Translations under genes and position numbers: made by a program | Notes under the pieces: model-generated | What the model was told of the DNA's origin: nothing | Databases searched by the model: none | Seen by the model: only the letters and a program-made list of their open reading frames with translations | Assembly: GCA_024279135.1 (NCBI GenBank) | Contig: JAJRRU010000004.1 | Span: 23,386-87,385, forward strand | Length of the DNA: 64,000 nt | Direction: 5' to 3' | Origin: Alphaproteobacteria bacterium | GTDB lineage: Bacteria > Pseudomonadota > Alphaproteobacteria > Rhodospirillales > Casp-alpha2 | Part shown: positions 9,226 through 18,655 of the stretch, piece by piece | Layout: the number at the start of each line of letters is the position of its first letter | Numbering within the stretch: position 1 is the stretch's first letter

Positions 9226-10437
9226 ATGCCAAAAAACAAGGATCGAAGGATCCGACGTGACCCACGTAGAGAAAGAATTGCACGGCAGGGAAAGTCGGTG
9301 GGCGGGTCTGAGCATTTTGATATTGATGGCAGAGCGGATCGAGTACGAAAGTTCCCACATTTCTGCCGAAGTGTCACTTATGGTGAGCGGGTACGGATTA
9401 ATCCGTTTGCTGCCACCCAGAATATCCGGTGCTCGAAATCTGAATCACAGCCAAAGAAACACGAATCAAAATCAGATATTAAACCCAGCATCATCACAGA
9501 CCCATCCTACTTTGTCGTTGTCGTTCCTGATTTGCTCGCCGGACGCCCCACAGACCACGATCGATTGACTTTTTCAGCTGCTCGCCAACTGGCAAGTGAT
9601 ACTGATGGGGCTGTACTGGCTGTTCTTTTCGAAGACTCTGATTTCGATTTCGGCAAACTCGGAGTTGACCGGATCATGAAATTCAGCACCGTTTTGCTTG
9701 CGGGATATTCACCTGAATACCGTGCAGATGCAATTGTTTCTATTGCACAGGAGACACCTGTTCGTCACATTCTTTTTCCCGACAGTAAATTCGGGAGTGG
9801 TGATTTGGGGCGTCGGGTAGCCGCAAGATTGGGGTGCCGCCCAGCATCAGGGGTTCGGCAAATCGGGGAAGGCCAGATTGTCTGTAAAAGTGCTGATCCA
9901 TTGCTGGAGATACATCGCTCTCTTTGCACAATTATGTTGATGGACCCTGAAATTGATGTGGAAACGACTCAAATATATTGTGAAGGACGGGAATTAAACG
10001 CACCACTTGTGGATATATCAATGCCGAAATTGCAGGACGGCGGCCTGGAACAGGTTGATGTGTCTGGCATTCCCCTGTCAGAGGCTTCGTTAATCCTTGC
10101 TGCTGGAGCTGGGGTCTCCGATTGGCAGGAGTTCTATAATCTGGCTGAATCACTTGGCGCCGCTATCGCAGGCAGCCGTGTCGTCGTCGACAAGGGATTT
10201 GTGGGACGTGATCGTCAGGTTGGGGCCAGTGGTGTTTCAGTTGCCGGACGTTGTTACATTGCACTTGGCATATCCGGCGCACCCCAACACTTACAGGGGA
10301 TCGTTGATTGCGATTTGGTAATCGCGGTGAACACCGACCCGGGATGTCCCATGTCCTTGCGTGCCGATCTCATGATTGTTGGAGACGTAAACTCAATAAT
10401 GCCGATATTAAGGGAAATTATCAGTGACAGGCTTTGA
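9226..10437 (+). CDS. etfA: Electron transfer flavoprotein alpha subunit
   Basis: The 403-residue protein carries the C-terminal FAD-binding signature of ETF alpha: QVGASGVSVAGRCYIALG then ISGAPQHLQG and AVNTDPGCPMSLRADLMIVG, residues about 325-390. An N-terminal extension of some 90 residues (IRRDPRRERIAR...) resembles the one on ETF alpha proteins of dimethylglycine-type operons and is absent from the housekeeping ETF. ETF carries electrons from flavoprotein dehydrogenases, here probably the OYE-type demethylase, the DMGDH-like protein or the GlpD-like protein, to the Fe-S protein encoded just upstream. ATG starts one base after the preceding stop; the end overlaps the beta subunit gene by 14 bases. 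Confidence 0.9.
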   Translation: MPKNKDRRIRRDPRRERIARQGKSVGGSEHFDIDGRADRVRKFPHFCRSVTYGERVRINPFAATQNIRCSKSESQPKKHESKSDIKPSIITDPSYFVVVVPDLLAGRPTDHDRLTFSAARQLASDTDGAVLAVLFEDSDFDFGKLGVDRIMKFSTVLLAGYSPEYRADAIVSIAQETPVRHILFPDSKFGSGDLGRRVAARLGCRPASGVRQIGEGQIVCKSADPLLEIHRSLCTIMLMDPEIDVETTQIYCEGRELNAPLVDISMPKLQDGGLEQVDVSGIPLSEASLILAAGAGVSDWQEFYNLAESLGAAIAGSRVVVDKGFVGRDRQVGASGVSVAGRCYIALGISGAPQHLQGIVDCDLVIAVNTDPGCPMSLRADLMIVGDVNSIMPILREIISDRL

Positions 10438-11266
10438 AAAGCAAAACGGCCAGAGACTCTTGGTTGCCGTCCTGATTTCAACAGGACGCAACCCTGTATC
10501 AGGGGTCGTTCGACGGGCAGAACTTGATGCGCGTGCGCTTGAAATTGTCCTTGCACTCGATACGGATGTGCAGTTTGAGGTTATTCATGCCGGAGACCCG
10601 GAGAACCCGGTCCTGAAGGACTACCTAGGTATGGGCCTCTCTGACATAACAGTGCTTCCATGTGATCCGGACGATGACCCGGCAAGCAGCCTTGTGTGGT
10701 ACCTGAATCGCATCCGCCCTGACGTGGTTTTGACAGGCAATCGTGCCGAAACAGGAGAAGGCTCTGGTTTTATTCCTTATGCAGTTGCCCAGCAACTCGG
10801 GGCATTGTTTGTCGCTCAAATTACCGCACTGAAATTTCTTGCAGATAGCAAATTGCAGTTAAGCCAATCCATACCAGGTGGCTACCGCAGAAGATTGTAT
10901 GCCCAGCCACCAATTGTTGGTAGCGTCGATGGCTCTGCTCTCCCGCCACGCATTCCAGCCTATGCACGATCACAACGGGGCAAAATTCATATCGTGGAAG
11001 CTCCTCGTCAAAATGATGCCCAGTCGGCAGATTGGAATATTTTGACTGGGCGTAATAAACCTAAGAAAATTACCCGCTATCATGGTGAAACCATGGCAGA
11101 GCGACTGGACTTTGCGTGGGGGCAGGATCGTACTGGTGGTACGACAATCGAGGCACGCAAAAACCCCCGTAATGGGGCAGACGCTATACATCGTGCCCTC
11201 GGCGATGCCGGTCTGCTGGACCGCGCGGGTAAGGGTGACAATAGCAAGCTTACAGACATTACCTGA
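10424..11266 (+). CDS. etfB: Electron transfer flavoprotein beta subunit
   Basis: This 280-residue protein follows the ETF beta fold: LLVAVLISTGRNPVSGVV at the N-terminus, then DARALEIVLAL, DVVLTGNRAETGEGSGFIPY and VAQQLGALFVAQITAL, the adenine-nucleotide binding region. It pairs with the alpha subunit encoded upstream. The GTG start at 10424 overlaps the alpha gene by 14 bases, which suggests translational coupling and equal amounts of the two subunits. The C-terminal 60 residues are divergent, as in other dgc-type ETF beta proteins. A 158-bp gap to the next gene contains an imperfect inverted repeat but no clear terminator, so the operon probably continues. Confidence 0.9.
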   Translation: MTGFEKQNGQRLLVAVLISTGRNPVSGVVRRAELDARALEIVLALDTDVQFEVIHAGDPENPVLKDYLGMGLSDITVLPCDPDDDPASSLVWYLNRIRPDVVLTGNRAETGEGSGFIPYAVAQQLGALFVAQITALKFLADSKLQLSQSIPGGYRRRLYAQPPIVGSVDGSALPPRIPAYARSQRGKIHIVEAPRQNDAQSADWNILTGRNKPKKITRYHGETMAERLDFAWGQDRTGGTTIEARKNPRNGADAIHRALGDAGLLDRAGKGDNSKLTDIT

Positions 11267-11424
11267 TGACAAATTTTATCATTGATAAATTGATTAGTTT
11301 TTCTGGTCTCCCGAATAGGAAAACTCACTAACGTCTCAATTTTTTTTATGCAAAGTTCTTATTGAAATGGACGTGGTTAAATTCTGTGCCCCGATCATGA
11401 GCTTAGACTGGAAAAATTTGTGGC

Positions 11425-13464
11425 ATGTCAAATCTTGAAATTCTTTTAAAGCCATTCCGGCTCCGCCATCTTGAACTGAAAAATCGCGTCATAACCACAT
11501 CTCACGCACCTGCTTATGCTGAAGACGGAATGCCTCAGGAACGCTACCAGCTTTACCAGGAGGAGCGAGCTAAGGGTGGAGTTGCAATGATCATGTTCGG
11601 AGGCTCATCCACGGTGTCGCCCGACAGCCCGGCCACCTTTGGCCAAATATGTATCGACGATGACAGGGTGATACCTTATCTGCGGGAACTTGCTGACCGA
11701 ATCCATTATTACAATACTGCCATCATTTGTCAGATCACTCATATGGGTCGGCGATCGCGTTGGGATATCGGAAGCTGGCTACCTTCCGTAGCACCTTCAT
11801 CGAGATGGGAGCCCGAACACCAATCCTTTCCAAAAGAAATGGAAGATTGGGATTTTCGTCGTATTGTAGATGACTTTGTGGCTGCAGTCCGACGTTGTCG
11901 TGAAGCAAAACTGGATGGCGTCGAATTATCTTTCAATGCCCAACACCTCATTCCCCAATTTTGGTCACCAGGCGTCAATCACCGTACCGATGACTATGGC
12001 GGCAGCCTTGAAAATCGAATGCGGTTTGGCTTCGAGATACTTGATGCAGTGCGAAAAGAAATCGGTGATGCGTTTATTGTCGGCATACGATTATCGGTTG
12101 ATGAGTTGCTCGACAATGGCCTCTCGGATGCAGATTGCCGAGAGATAGCCGTTATATTGGCGCGATCCGGAAAAGTCGATTTTTTTAATGTCGTGGGCGG
12201 GCAACCATCTGATTTTCCATCTCATGCGGTGAACATGGCTGGCATGGCCTTCCCCGTTGCGCCATTCCTCCATTTAGCTAGTGCCTTAAAATCCGTTGTT
12301 GAGATACCTGTAATACAGGCCCATCGGATAAGCGATCTCCATACTGCGGCTAAAGCGGTTGAGGACAGACATCTCGATCTTGTCGGGCTTACCCGACCCC
12401 ACATGGCTGACCCGTATATCATGAAAAAATTGATGGAGGGCCGGGTCGACGACATCCGTCAATGCATTGGTGCAAACTATTGCATAGATCGCCTTTTTGC
12501 TGGCAAGGAGGCGTTGTGCATTCAAGCTCCGGCAACTGGGCGGGAAGCTACGATGCCCCACATTATTGCCAAGGCCAGTGAAAAGAAGCAGGCGGTGGTG
12601 ATTGGCGGCGGTCCAGGTGGGTTAGAAGCGAGCAGGGTTCTGGCCGAGCGGGGTCATCATGTGGTCCTGTTTGAAGCAACTGAGCACCTGGGAGGCCAGG
12701 TTAAACTCGCCGCTTGCGCAACATGGCGTAACGGGTTGGATGGTATCACCCGCTGGCTTGTCAGCCAGATTGACAAGCTTGGCGTTATTGTTCATCTGTC
12801 CACGCTTGCTGACGCTGATAGGGTGAAGGCTGAGAAACCCGATATTGTTATTGTTGCAACGGGGGGGCATGCCAACAAAGGTTACTTTAAGGGCAATGAT
12901 CTTGCTGTTTCCACTTGGGATATCATTTCCGGTCAAATTGAACCGGGTGAGAATGTGTTGCTATATGACGACAATGATGGCCATCAGGGAATGTCTTGCG
13001 CCGAGGTGCTGGCAAAAAAGGGAAGCAAGGTGGAAATTGTGACACCTGACCGCTTTACCGGTCGAGACGTTGGTGGAACCAGTTTTCCTGTATATCTGCG
13101 AAATCTGTATCAGACTGATACGATCTTCTCCCCCGATCTCAAGTTAATCGAAATTCAACGTGAGGGGAATCTATTGATCCCAGTGCTGCGGAATATTTAT
13201 TCGGGTATTGAGGAGGAGCGTGCTGTAGATCAAGTAGTTTGCGAACATGGATCACTTCCAAACGATGAGCTGTATTTTGCGCTCAAGAATTATTCGACCA
13301 ACCTTGGTGAAGTTGATTACTACGCCTTACGTGAAAATAGCCCTCAAAACGTTACAACCAACCCCGATGGAGAATTCGTTTTGTTCCGGGTTGGTGACGC
13401 AGTTTCAAGTCGCAACATCCATGCTGCAATATTTGATTCACTGCGTCTTTGCAAGGACTTGTAA
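11425..13464 (+). CDS. OYE-family FMN/FAD/Fe-S demethylase (DgcA/StcD/trimethylamine dehydrogenase-like)
   Basis: The 679-residue protein has an N-terminal FMN-binding TIM barrel (residues 1-340; ITHMGRRSRWD, NHRTDDYGGSLENRMRFG), a cysteine cluster (CIGANYC...LC near 347-366), and C-terminal FAD/NAD-type domains (VVIGGGPGGLEASRVLAERG near 392). This is the build of trimethylamine dehydrogenase, dimethylglycine demethylase DgcA and stachydrine demethylase StcD, which remove N-methyl groups and feed electrons to ETF or an Fe-S partner. The second of the four Cys that bind the 4Fe-4S cluster in trimethylamine dehydrogenase is Ala here (CIGA instead of CIGC). Neighbouring dgcB-like and ETF genes support an N-demethylase. 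Which N-methyl amino acid it uses cannot be told. The ATG start lies 7 bases after a weak AAAAAT region; no better start is visible. Confidence 0.85.
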   Translation: MSNLEILLKPFRLRHLELKNRVITTSHAPAYAEDGMPQERYQLYQEERAKGGVAMIMFGGSSTVSPDSPATFGQICIDDDRVIPYLRELADRIHYYNTAIICQITHMGRRSRWDIGSWLPSVAPSSRWEPEHQSFPKEMEDWDFRRIVDDFVAAVRRCREAKLDGVELSFNAQHLIPQFWSPGVNHRTDDYGGSLENRMRFGFEILDAVRKEIGDAFIVGIRLSVDELLDNGLSDADCREIAVILARSGKVDFFNVVGGQPSDFPSHAVNMAGMAFPVAPFLHLASALKSVVEIPVIQAHRISDLHTAAKAVEDRHLDLVGLTRPHMADPYIMKKLMEGRVDDIRQCIGANYCIDRLFAGKEALCIQAPATGREATMPHIIAKASEKKQAVVIGGGPGGLEASRVLAERGHHVVLFEATEHLGGQVKLAACATWRNGLDGITRWLVSQIDKLGVIVHLSTLADADRVKAEKPDIVIVATGGHANKGYFKGNDLAVSTWDIISGQIEPGENVLLYDDNDGHQGMSCAEVLAKKGSKVEIVTPDRFTGRDVGGTSFPVYLRNLYQTDTIFSPDLKLIEIQREGNLLIPVLRNIYSGIEEERAVDQVVCEHGSLPNDELYFALKNYSTNLGEVDYYALRENSPQNVTTNPDGEFVLFRVGDAVSSRNIHAAIFDSLRLCKDL

Positions 13465-13469
13465 CCGAT

Positions 13470-14429
13470 ATGCAGATGGTGAACGCCGAAGATATAAGTC
13501 GCGTCATGGAGTACCCGGGACTGGTTGCAGCCCTGCGCGAGGCACACTTGCAGGACATCTTGATTGAGCCTGAAATTCTCTTGTCACGTCCCTTGGATGG
13601 CGAAAGGCAAAACAACTTCAATGTGTTTCCCGCATGGCAGGACGGTGTTGTATTCGGCGCAAAGCTGGTTTCGCTGTTTCCTGAAAATCTTCACAAAGCC
13701 GAAAGGCTTCCAATGGTTCAGGGTGTCTATGTTCTTTTTGATGGCAAGAATGGTTCGCCGGTTGCCGTTATCGATGGTACGGCATTAACCTATTGGAAAG
13801 CGGCTGCTGATTCAGCTCTTGGTGCTTCCCTGCTGGCCCGGAATGACATACAGAGTATGGTGATGGTGGGGGCAGGTGCGCTCTCGCCACATGTGATCTC
13901 CGCGCACCTGGCTATCCGTCCCTCCCTGTCCAAGATCCGTATCTTTGATATCGATACCCAACGGGCGGAAGCGCTGGTTCAGCAATTCAACTCGCTAAAC
14001 ATGGATATCGCAGTTTCAGACACGCTAGAGCGTGATGTTGGAAATGCAGACCTGGTGTCATGTGCAACCACGGCACGCAAACCTGTCATCTGTGGTGGCT
14101 GGCTCAAACCCGGAACCCATGTGGACCTCATCGGGGGGTGGACACCGGAGATGCGTGAAGTCGATGATGAAGCAATCAGGCATGCCAGTTTATATGTTGA
14201 TTCTATTCTATTAGGTAAACGTTGCGGCGATATATCTAATCCATTGTCACGTGGAATTATTAGTGAGAGTGACATTCTTGGTGATTTGTTTGATTTGTGT
14301 CGGGGCTCAGTATCTGTTCGGCAAAATGAGAACAAAACCACAATATTCAAAAACGCTGGAGGCGGGCATCTTGATTTAATTGTTGCCCGCTATCTACTTG
14401 CTAAAATCAACTTACCAGACATCGTGTGA
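13470..14429 (+). CDS. Ornithine cyclodeaminase / mu-crystallin family enzyme
   Basis: I place the start at the ATG at 13470 (MQMVNAEDISRV), five bases after the previous stop and 12 bases after AAGGA. An in-frame TTG start at 13449 is less likely. The 319-residue protein shows the family motifs VFGAKLVSLFPEN (active-site Lys near residue 69), ALTYWKAAADSALGASLLA, the NAD-binding MVMVGAGALSPHVISAHLA near 129-147 and GTHVDLIGGWTPEMREVD. Members include ornithine cyclodeaminase, ketimine and iminosuccinate reductases, and alanine or N-methyl amino acid dehydrogenases. In an operon of N-demethylation genes, reduction or hydrolysis of an imine or ketimine is a fair guess. The exact reaction is not assignable. 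Confidence 0.8.
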   Translation: MQMVNAEDISRVMEYPGLVAALREAHLQDILIEPEILLSRPLDGERQNNFNVFPAWQDGVVFGAKLVSLFPENLHKAERLPMVQGVYVLFDGKNGSPVAVIDGTALTYWKAAADSALGASLLARNDIQSMVMVGAGALSPHVISAHLAIRPSLSKIRIFDIDTQRAEALVQQFNSLNMDIAVSDTLERDVGNADLVSCATTARKPVICGGWLKPGTHVDLIGGWTPEMREVDDEAIRHASLYVDSILLGKRCGDISNPLSRGIISESDILGDLFDLCRGSVSVRQNENKTTIFKNAGGGHLDLIVARYLLAKINLPDIV

Positions 14430-14447
14430 AGGATAGAGGTTTATTGG

Positions 14448-15980
14448 ATGACCAGACGTACAGGTGGAGCGGCAAATACCCGGAAAATTCGGTCTCATGG
14501 CAATGCTATTGATCAACTGCCATTTAAACAAGTGATCAACCCGTTCACACCGCTCGAAATTGTTTCAGCGGATGAATTGGAGAGTATTCATCAGACTTCT
14601 CTACGCATTCTCAAAGAGATCGGCATTAATTTTTTGCTTCCAGAGGCTCGAGAAATTTTTCGATGCGTAGGAGCTGATATTGATGGCGAGAGGGTCCGGC
14701 TTGATCCCGAATTGGTAGAAGCCTCAATTGCCTTGGCACCCCCCAGTTTCAAAATTCACGCCCGAAACCCAGCTCACTCTCTGATCTTCGGTGATAAGTA
14801 CATGAACTTTGGCACAATTGGTGGCCCGCCGTGGGTAACTGATCAAGACCGCGGAAGACGCTATGGCAACTATGAGGATTTCTGCGATCTTTTGCGTCTC
14901 GGCCAATCCCTGAACACAGCTCATCTAACTTCTGGCTACCCTGTAGAACCGGATGATATTGCGGTTCCGGTCCGGCACCTTAAAGCGACCATGGCGATGA
15001 TCGAGTTAACCGATAAGGTTTTTAGAATTTATGCATCAAGCCGGGAGCGAATTCTCGACCAGTTAACAATGGTTCGAATTATGTGGGATATGACAGAGGA
15101 AGAGTTTGAAAATCATCCGTGTGTCCATACAAATGTCAACGCAAATACCCCTATGCAGTACGATATCCCGATGACATGGGGGATAATTGAGATGGCTAAA
15201 CGGAACCAACCTGTAGGGATTACACCATTTACATTAGCGGGTGCAATGGCGCCCGTGACGATAGCGGGGGCTCTGGCTCAACAAAATGCCGAAGCATTGG
15301 CAGGGATCACTTTGACTCAATTGGTGCGCCCTGGTGCGCCGGTGATTTATGGTGGTTTTACATCGAACGTAAACATGAAAACAGGTTCTCCTTCCTTCGC
15401 AACCCCTGAGTTCGTCAAAGCGGCCATTATTACCGGACAGTTAACGCGTCGTTATAAGTTACCATTTCGCTCATCCAACACGAGCACATCCAATATTCCA
15501 GACGCCCAAAGTGCCTATGAATCCCAGACGTCTATCTGGTCGAGTGTCCTTAGTGGCGTCAATTATCTGCAACACGCACACGGGTGGATGGAAGGAAGCC
15601 TGTGTGCGTCGTATGAAAAATATATTCTCGATGCTGAGATGCTTCAGATGATCACCGAAGTCATGAAACCAGTCATAGTTAATTCAGATGAACTGGCATT
15701 TGATGCAATTCGCGAAGTGGGCCCTGGAGGCCATTTCTTTGGTGTTTCCCACACCATGGAACGCTACGAAACGGCATTCTATCACCCCTTGTTATCGGAT
15801 CATCGCAATTTTGAACCGTGGGCTGAAGATGGCGCTCAGGATGCCACAACCCGTGCTAATCACATCTATAAGAAATTGTTGTCAGATTACGAACAACCTC
15901 CCCTCAATCTAGCGATACAGGAGGCGCTGAATACCTTTGTCAGGAAACGTGAAGATGAGGGGGGAGCTCATGTCTATTGA
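14448..15980 (+). CDS. MttB-family methyltransferase (non-pyrrolysine trimethylamine methyltransferase homologue)
   Basis: The 510-residue protein aligns by pattern with the MttB superfamily: IHQTSLRILKEIGINFLLPE at the start, FGTIGGPPWVTDQDRGRRYG, PFTLAGAMAPVTIAGALAQQ and VIYGGFTSNVNMKTGSPSF in the barrel, and VGPGGHFFGVSHTMERYETA near the end. The frame has no internal amber codon, so it belongs to the non-pyrrolysine group, some of whose members demethylate glycine betaine, proline betaine, carnitine or butyrobetaine onto a corrinoid protein. The protein at 5521 carries a B12-binding domain and could be that partner. Translation starts at ATG 14448 after AGAGG, 18 bases from the preceding stop. 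Confidence 0.85.
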   Translation: MTRRTGGAANTRKIRSHGNAIDQLPFKQVINPFTPLEIVSADELESIHQTSLRILKEIGINFLLPEAREIFRCVGADIDGERVRLDPELVEASIALAPPSFKIHARNPAHSLIFGDKYMNFGTIGGPPWVTDQDRGRRYGNYEDFCDLLRLGQSLNTAHLTSGYPVEPDDIAVPVRHLKATMAMIELTDKVFRIYASSRERILDQLTMVRIMWDMTEEEFENHPCVHTNVNANTPMQYDIPMTWGIIEMAKRNQPVGITPFTLAGAMAPVTIAGALAQQNAEALAGITLTQLVRPGAPVIYGGFTSNVNMKTGSPSFATPEFVKAAIITGQLTRRYKLPFRSSNTSTSNIPDAQSAYESQTSIWSSVLSGVNYLQHAHGWMEGSLCASYEKYILDAEMLQMITEVMKPVIVNSDELAFDAIREVGPGGHFFGVSHTMERYETAFYHPLLSDHRNFEPWAEDGAQDATTRANHIYKKLLSDYEQPPLNLAIQEALNTFVRKREDEGGAHVY

Positions 15981-16051
15981 GAACCCGCATAAAAGAGATG
16001 CAGCCATGATTGAGGGCGTACTAACTTTTAATTTGTATATAGGAAAACCAG

Positions 16052-17584
16052 ATGGACAACTTGAATAATCGGGATTTTGATGTGGTCATCATCGGAGGGG
16101 GGATCAATGGTGCCGCATCGGCGCAGCATTTGTCAGCAGCAGGTTACTCGGTTATGCTTGTGGAAAAGGCTGATTTTGCCTCGGGTACCAGCAGCACCTC
16201 CAGCCGGCTTCTGCATTGTGGAATAAGATATCTAGTTCCCGGCAGTTCGGTATTTGAATTCGTTCGCCACCCCTCCCGTTTTCTGAATGGCTCCCGGATG
16301 GCACGCGATGCCATGCGATGTCGAAGCCAGTTTGTCAACGAGTCCGCAGAAAGAGTTAAATCATTTAATCTCTATTACCCTGTTTATCAAGAGGACCCCT
16401 TTAAGCCGTGGCAGGTTGACTTGGCTTTCAAGTTTCTTGATTGGCTGGGGCCCAGGGACGTCCCGCTTGATTATCAGAGGTTCCCTGTCTCGTCGGTTGC
16501 CAAGACTCCAATGCTCAAGTGGCTGCGTGACCAGGATAAGCTTACTGGAGTCGTTCGTTTTCGTGAGTACGTCTTTGATTGGCCGGAACGAATTGCTATG
16601 GATACGATCCTTGACGCCGAACGTCTCGGCGCCGAGGTCTGTAATTATACTGCCGCAGTGGCTATAGAATCCCTTCCCGACAAACGCTGGCGTATTGAAT
16701 TGGAGGATACCCGGGGCGATCAGGAACGAGTCAGTGTTCAGGGTTCCGTATTAATTAATATGGCCGGAATATGGATAGACCAGGTTAACCAGTTGTCCAG
16801 TAAGCCGGTTGGCCGCAAGATCACGGGCACAAAGGGTAGCCATATAGTCGTCAAACTACCACCAGAGTGTGCCGATTTCGGGATCGCGGCCATGCATCGG
16901 GAGAAGGAGCCTTTTTATTGCATACCCTGGCGTGGGCTGCATTTCTTTGGCCCGACAGAAACATTATTCGAGGGCAATATCGACGATATAAGGCCCAGTG
17001 AAGAAGAAATATTGTGGCTGTTGGAAGAGGCAAATTATCTTTTTCCTGGTATGGGTCTGCGGCGCTCGGACATACTCCATTCCTGGTCAGTAGTACGCCC
17101 TTTGACCTATGACCCGGATCAGCCTCGCGGCGCACGAGCACGAATACTATATGATTTGGCTGACGAAGGATTAAGCAACGCCTTCACAATGACAGCAGGC
17201 CCAATCTTCACGCATCGGGTCGCAGGGCATGAGGTCCTTCAGGCGGTAGAGGGGAAGATCAGGCCATCGGGCTCACCCCAATCGCTCTCATATGCCCCGA
17301 GGATATTTTCAGGGAACAAGAACTCACCAAGCTTGCTTGGGGACTGTGACCAGATCAGGTTATCTGATGTCCAGCATGTTGCCCAAAATGAGCACTGCTA
17401 CACCCTGATGGATATTCTTTGTCGTCGGTTGGGAGTTCATTGGACAGAGAGTATGGCATTCGATGCAGCGCAAGAAGCTGCCGAAGTTGCAGGAGCCGAA
17501 TTGGGTTGGAATCAGGAGCGGGTTGATAAAGAAGTCGGAGATTATCGCGAGTACCTGACTAGATATTTTCTGGGTCCATTTTGA
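16052..17584 (+). CDS. GlpD-like FAD-dependent oxidoreductase
   Basis: This 510-residue protein starts with FDVVIIGGGINGAASAQHLS and continues FASGTSSTSSRLLHCGIRYL, the signature of glycerol-3-phosphate dehydrogenase/oxidase flavoproteins; glycerol-3-phosphate dehydrogenases normally read GtSsrSSkLiHGGlRYL. The C-terminal DAO domain (GTKGSHIVVKLP, HSWSVVRPLTYD) and a helical end are present. The His in LLHCG differs in spacing from the LIHGG of true GlpD, so glycerol 3-phosphate is not assured. In this operon it may oxidise an N-methyl or hydroxy compound. ATG follows TATAGGAAAACCAG. It is the last gene of the eight-gene operon; a possible terminator hairpin lies at 17658-17682. Confidence 0.75.
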   Translation: MDNLNNRDFDVVIIGGGINGAASAQHLSAAGYSVMLVEKADFASGTSSTSSRLLHCGIRYLVPGSSVFEFVRHPSRFLNGSRMARDAMRCRSQFVNESAERVKSFNLYYPVYQEDPFKPWQVDLAFKFLDWLGPRDVPLDYQRFPVSSVAKTPMLKWLRDQDKLTGVVRFREYVFDWPERIAMDTILDAERLGAEVCNYTAAVAIESLPDKRWRIELEDTRGDQERVSVQGSVLINMAGIWIDQVNQLSSKPVGRKITGTKGSHIVVKLPPECADFGIAAMHREKEPFYCIPWRGLHFFGPTETLFEGNIDDIRPSEEEILWLLEEANYLFPGMGLRRSDILHSWSVVRPLTYDPDQPRGARARILYDLADEGLSNAFTMTAGPIFTHRVAGHEVLQAVEGKIRPSGSPQSLSYAPRIFSGNKNSPSLLGDCDQIRLSDVQHVAQNEHCYTLMDILCRRLGVHWTESMAFDAAQEAAEVAGAELGWNQERVDKEVGDYREYLTRYFLGPF

Positions 17585-17657
17585 AACAATTAATGAATGC
17601 AATGTTCGGAACGTGTCATGAGACGTATTGGCAGTCCGCAATGATTATTTGTTGCCG

Positions 17658-17682
17658 CCTGACAGGGAAGCGCTTTGTCAGG
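17658..17682 (+). terminator. Possible terminator hairpin of the demethylase operon
   Basis: CCTGACA and TGTCAGG form a 7-bp stem, but the loop is 11 bases and no long T-run follows. It lies between the convergent GlpD-like and LysR genes. Confidence 0.35.
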
Positions 17683-17734
17683 TTCGTTCGTAATTATCTG
17701 GTTTGTTCTGTTCGCGCACTGGCGGGGCGAGGTT

Positions 17735-18655
17735 TTATCCAAATAATGTATCCTGATACTCCTGATGCAACCACTTGCGAAAGGCTACAATTTTGTGTTT
17801 TTTGGCCATCCAATTCTGACACACAATATTATAGGATAAAGCAACCGGTATAGCGTAATCAAAGGGGCGAACTAGGCGACCGGAAGCTAAATCGTCGGCA
17901 ACAAGAAGCTTGCTGCTTAAAGCTACGCCGTGGCCGTCTACAGCAGCTTGGGTCGCCATGCTGGCAACGCTGAAAACGGGGCCTCTCGTTGCATCACACC
18001 CTTCCATGTTGGTGTCATCTAGCCACATTTGCCAGTTTGGATAACGTATCTTGCCAAATTCCATTTTTTCGATGTGCAATAATGTGTAATGGTGAAGGTT
18101 GCCTGGGTTCTGGAGGCCGGTTTTTCCCTCAAGCAACTTTGGGCTGCAAACTGGGAAAATAATATCGTTGTTCGTCAGGTTGTTGACGTAATATTCCTTA
18201 TAAATATTGCAGCCATACAATATTCCCACGTCGACATCTTCAATAGTGAGGTTCGGATCATTAATCTGGGCGTGAATTTGAACATCAAACTCAGGGCAAA
18301 TTTTGGAAAATTTGGCAAGCCGAGGAGCCAGCCACTTGGAGCACAATGTAGGCGGTGCAATAACTTTCAAGGTTTGATTGACGCGTTTGTCCTGAGCTTC
18401 TGATACGACTTCGGCTAACCGGTCGAAGGCCTCAGTTAGGCCCGGAAGGCAATCCTTACCGACATCAGTCAATACCATGAGGTTGCCATTTCGAGAAAAC
18501 AGTTTCACGCCGAGATAACTCTCGAGGGACTTCATATGATGGCTTATCGCTGCAGGAGTGACGCACAATTCGTCTGCTGCAAGTGTCAGGCTTAGATGTC
18601 GTGCAGTCGCCTCGAATGAGCGAAGAGAATTTAGCGAGGGTAATCGACGTTTCAC
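17735..18655 (-). CDS. LysR-family transcriptional regulator (GcvA-like)
   Basis: The 306-residue protein has a LysR winged helix in residues 6-65 (LNSLRSFEATARHLSLTLAA, then LCVTPAAISHHMKSLESYLG) followed by a two-lobed effector domain (LKVIAPPTLCSKWLAPRLAK). It resembles the GcvA/AmpR branch. The start is GTG at 18655 with AAGG 11 bases upstream. It is divergent from the MmgE/PrpD gene at 18833 and convergent with the demethylase operon. LysR proteins usually control the divergent neighbour, so the MmgE/PrpD gene and perhaps the demethylase operon are the likely targets. No IclR-type box is evident upstream of 5521, which leaves this regulator as a candidate for that operon. Confidence 0.9.
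   Translation of the reverse strand: MKRRLPSLNSLRSFEATARHLSLTLAADELCVTPAAISHHMKSLESYLGVKLFSRNGNLMVLTDVGKDCLPGLTEAFDRLAEVVSEAQDKRVNQTLKVIAPPTLCSKWLAPRLAKFSKICPEFDVQIHAQINDPNLTIEDVDVGILYGCNIYKEYYVNNLTNNDIIFPVCSPKLLEGKTGLQNPGNLHHYTLLHIEKMEFGKIRYPNWQMWLDDTNMEGCDATRGPVFSVASMATQAAVDGHGVALSSKLLVADDLASGRLVRPFDYAIPVALSYNIVCQNWMAKKHKIVAFRKWLHQEYQDTLFG

Noticed and set aside
14448..15980. Pyrrolysine-type MttB
   Set aside because: The 510-codon frame is complete with no internal amber codon, and no pylT, pylS or pylBCD genes are in the window.
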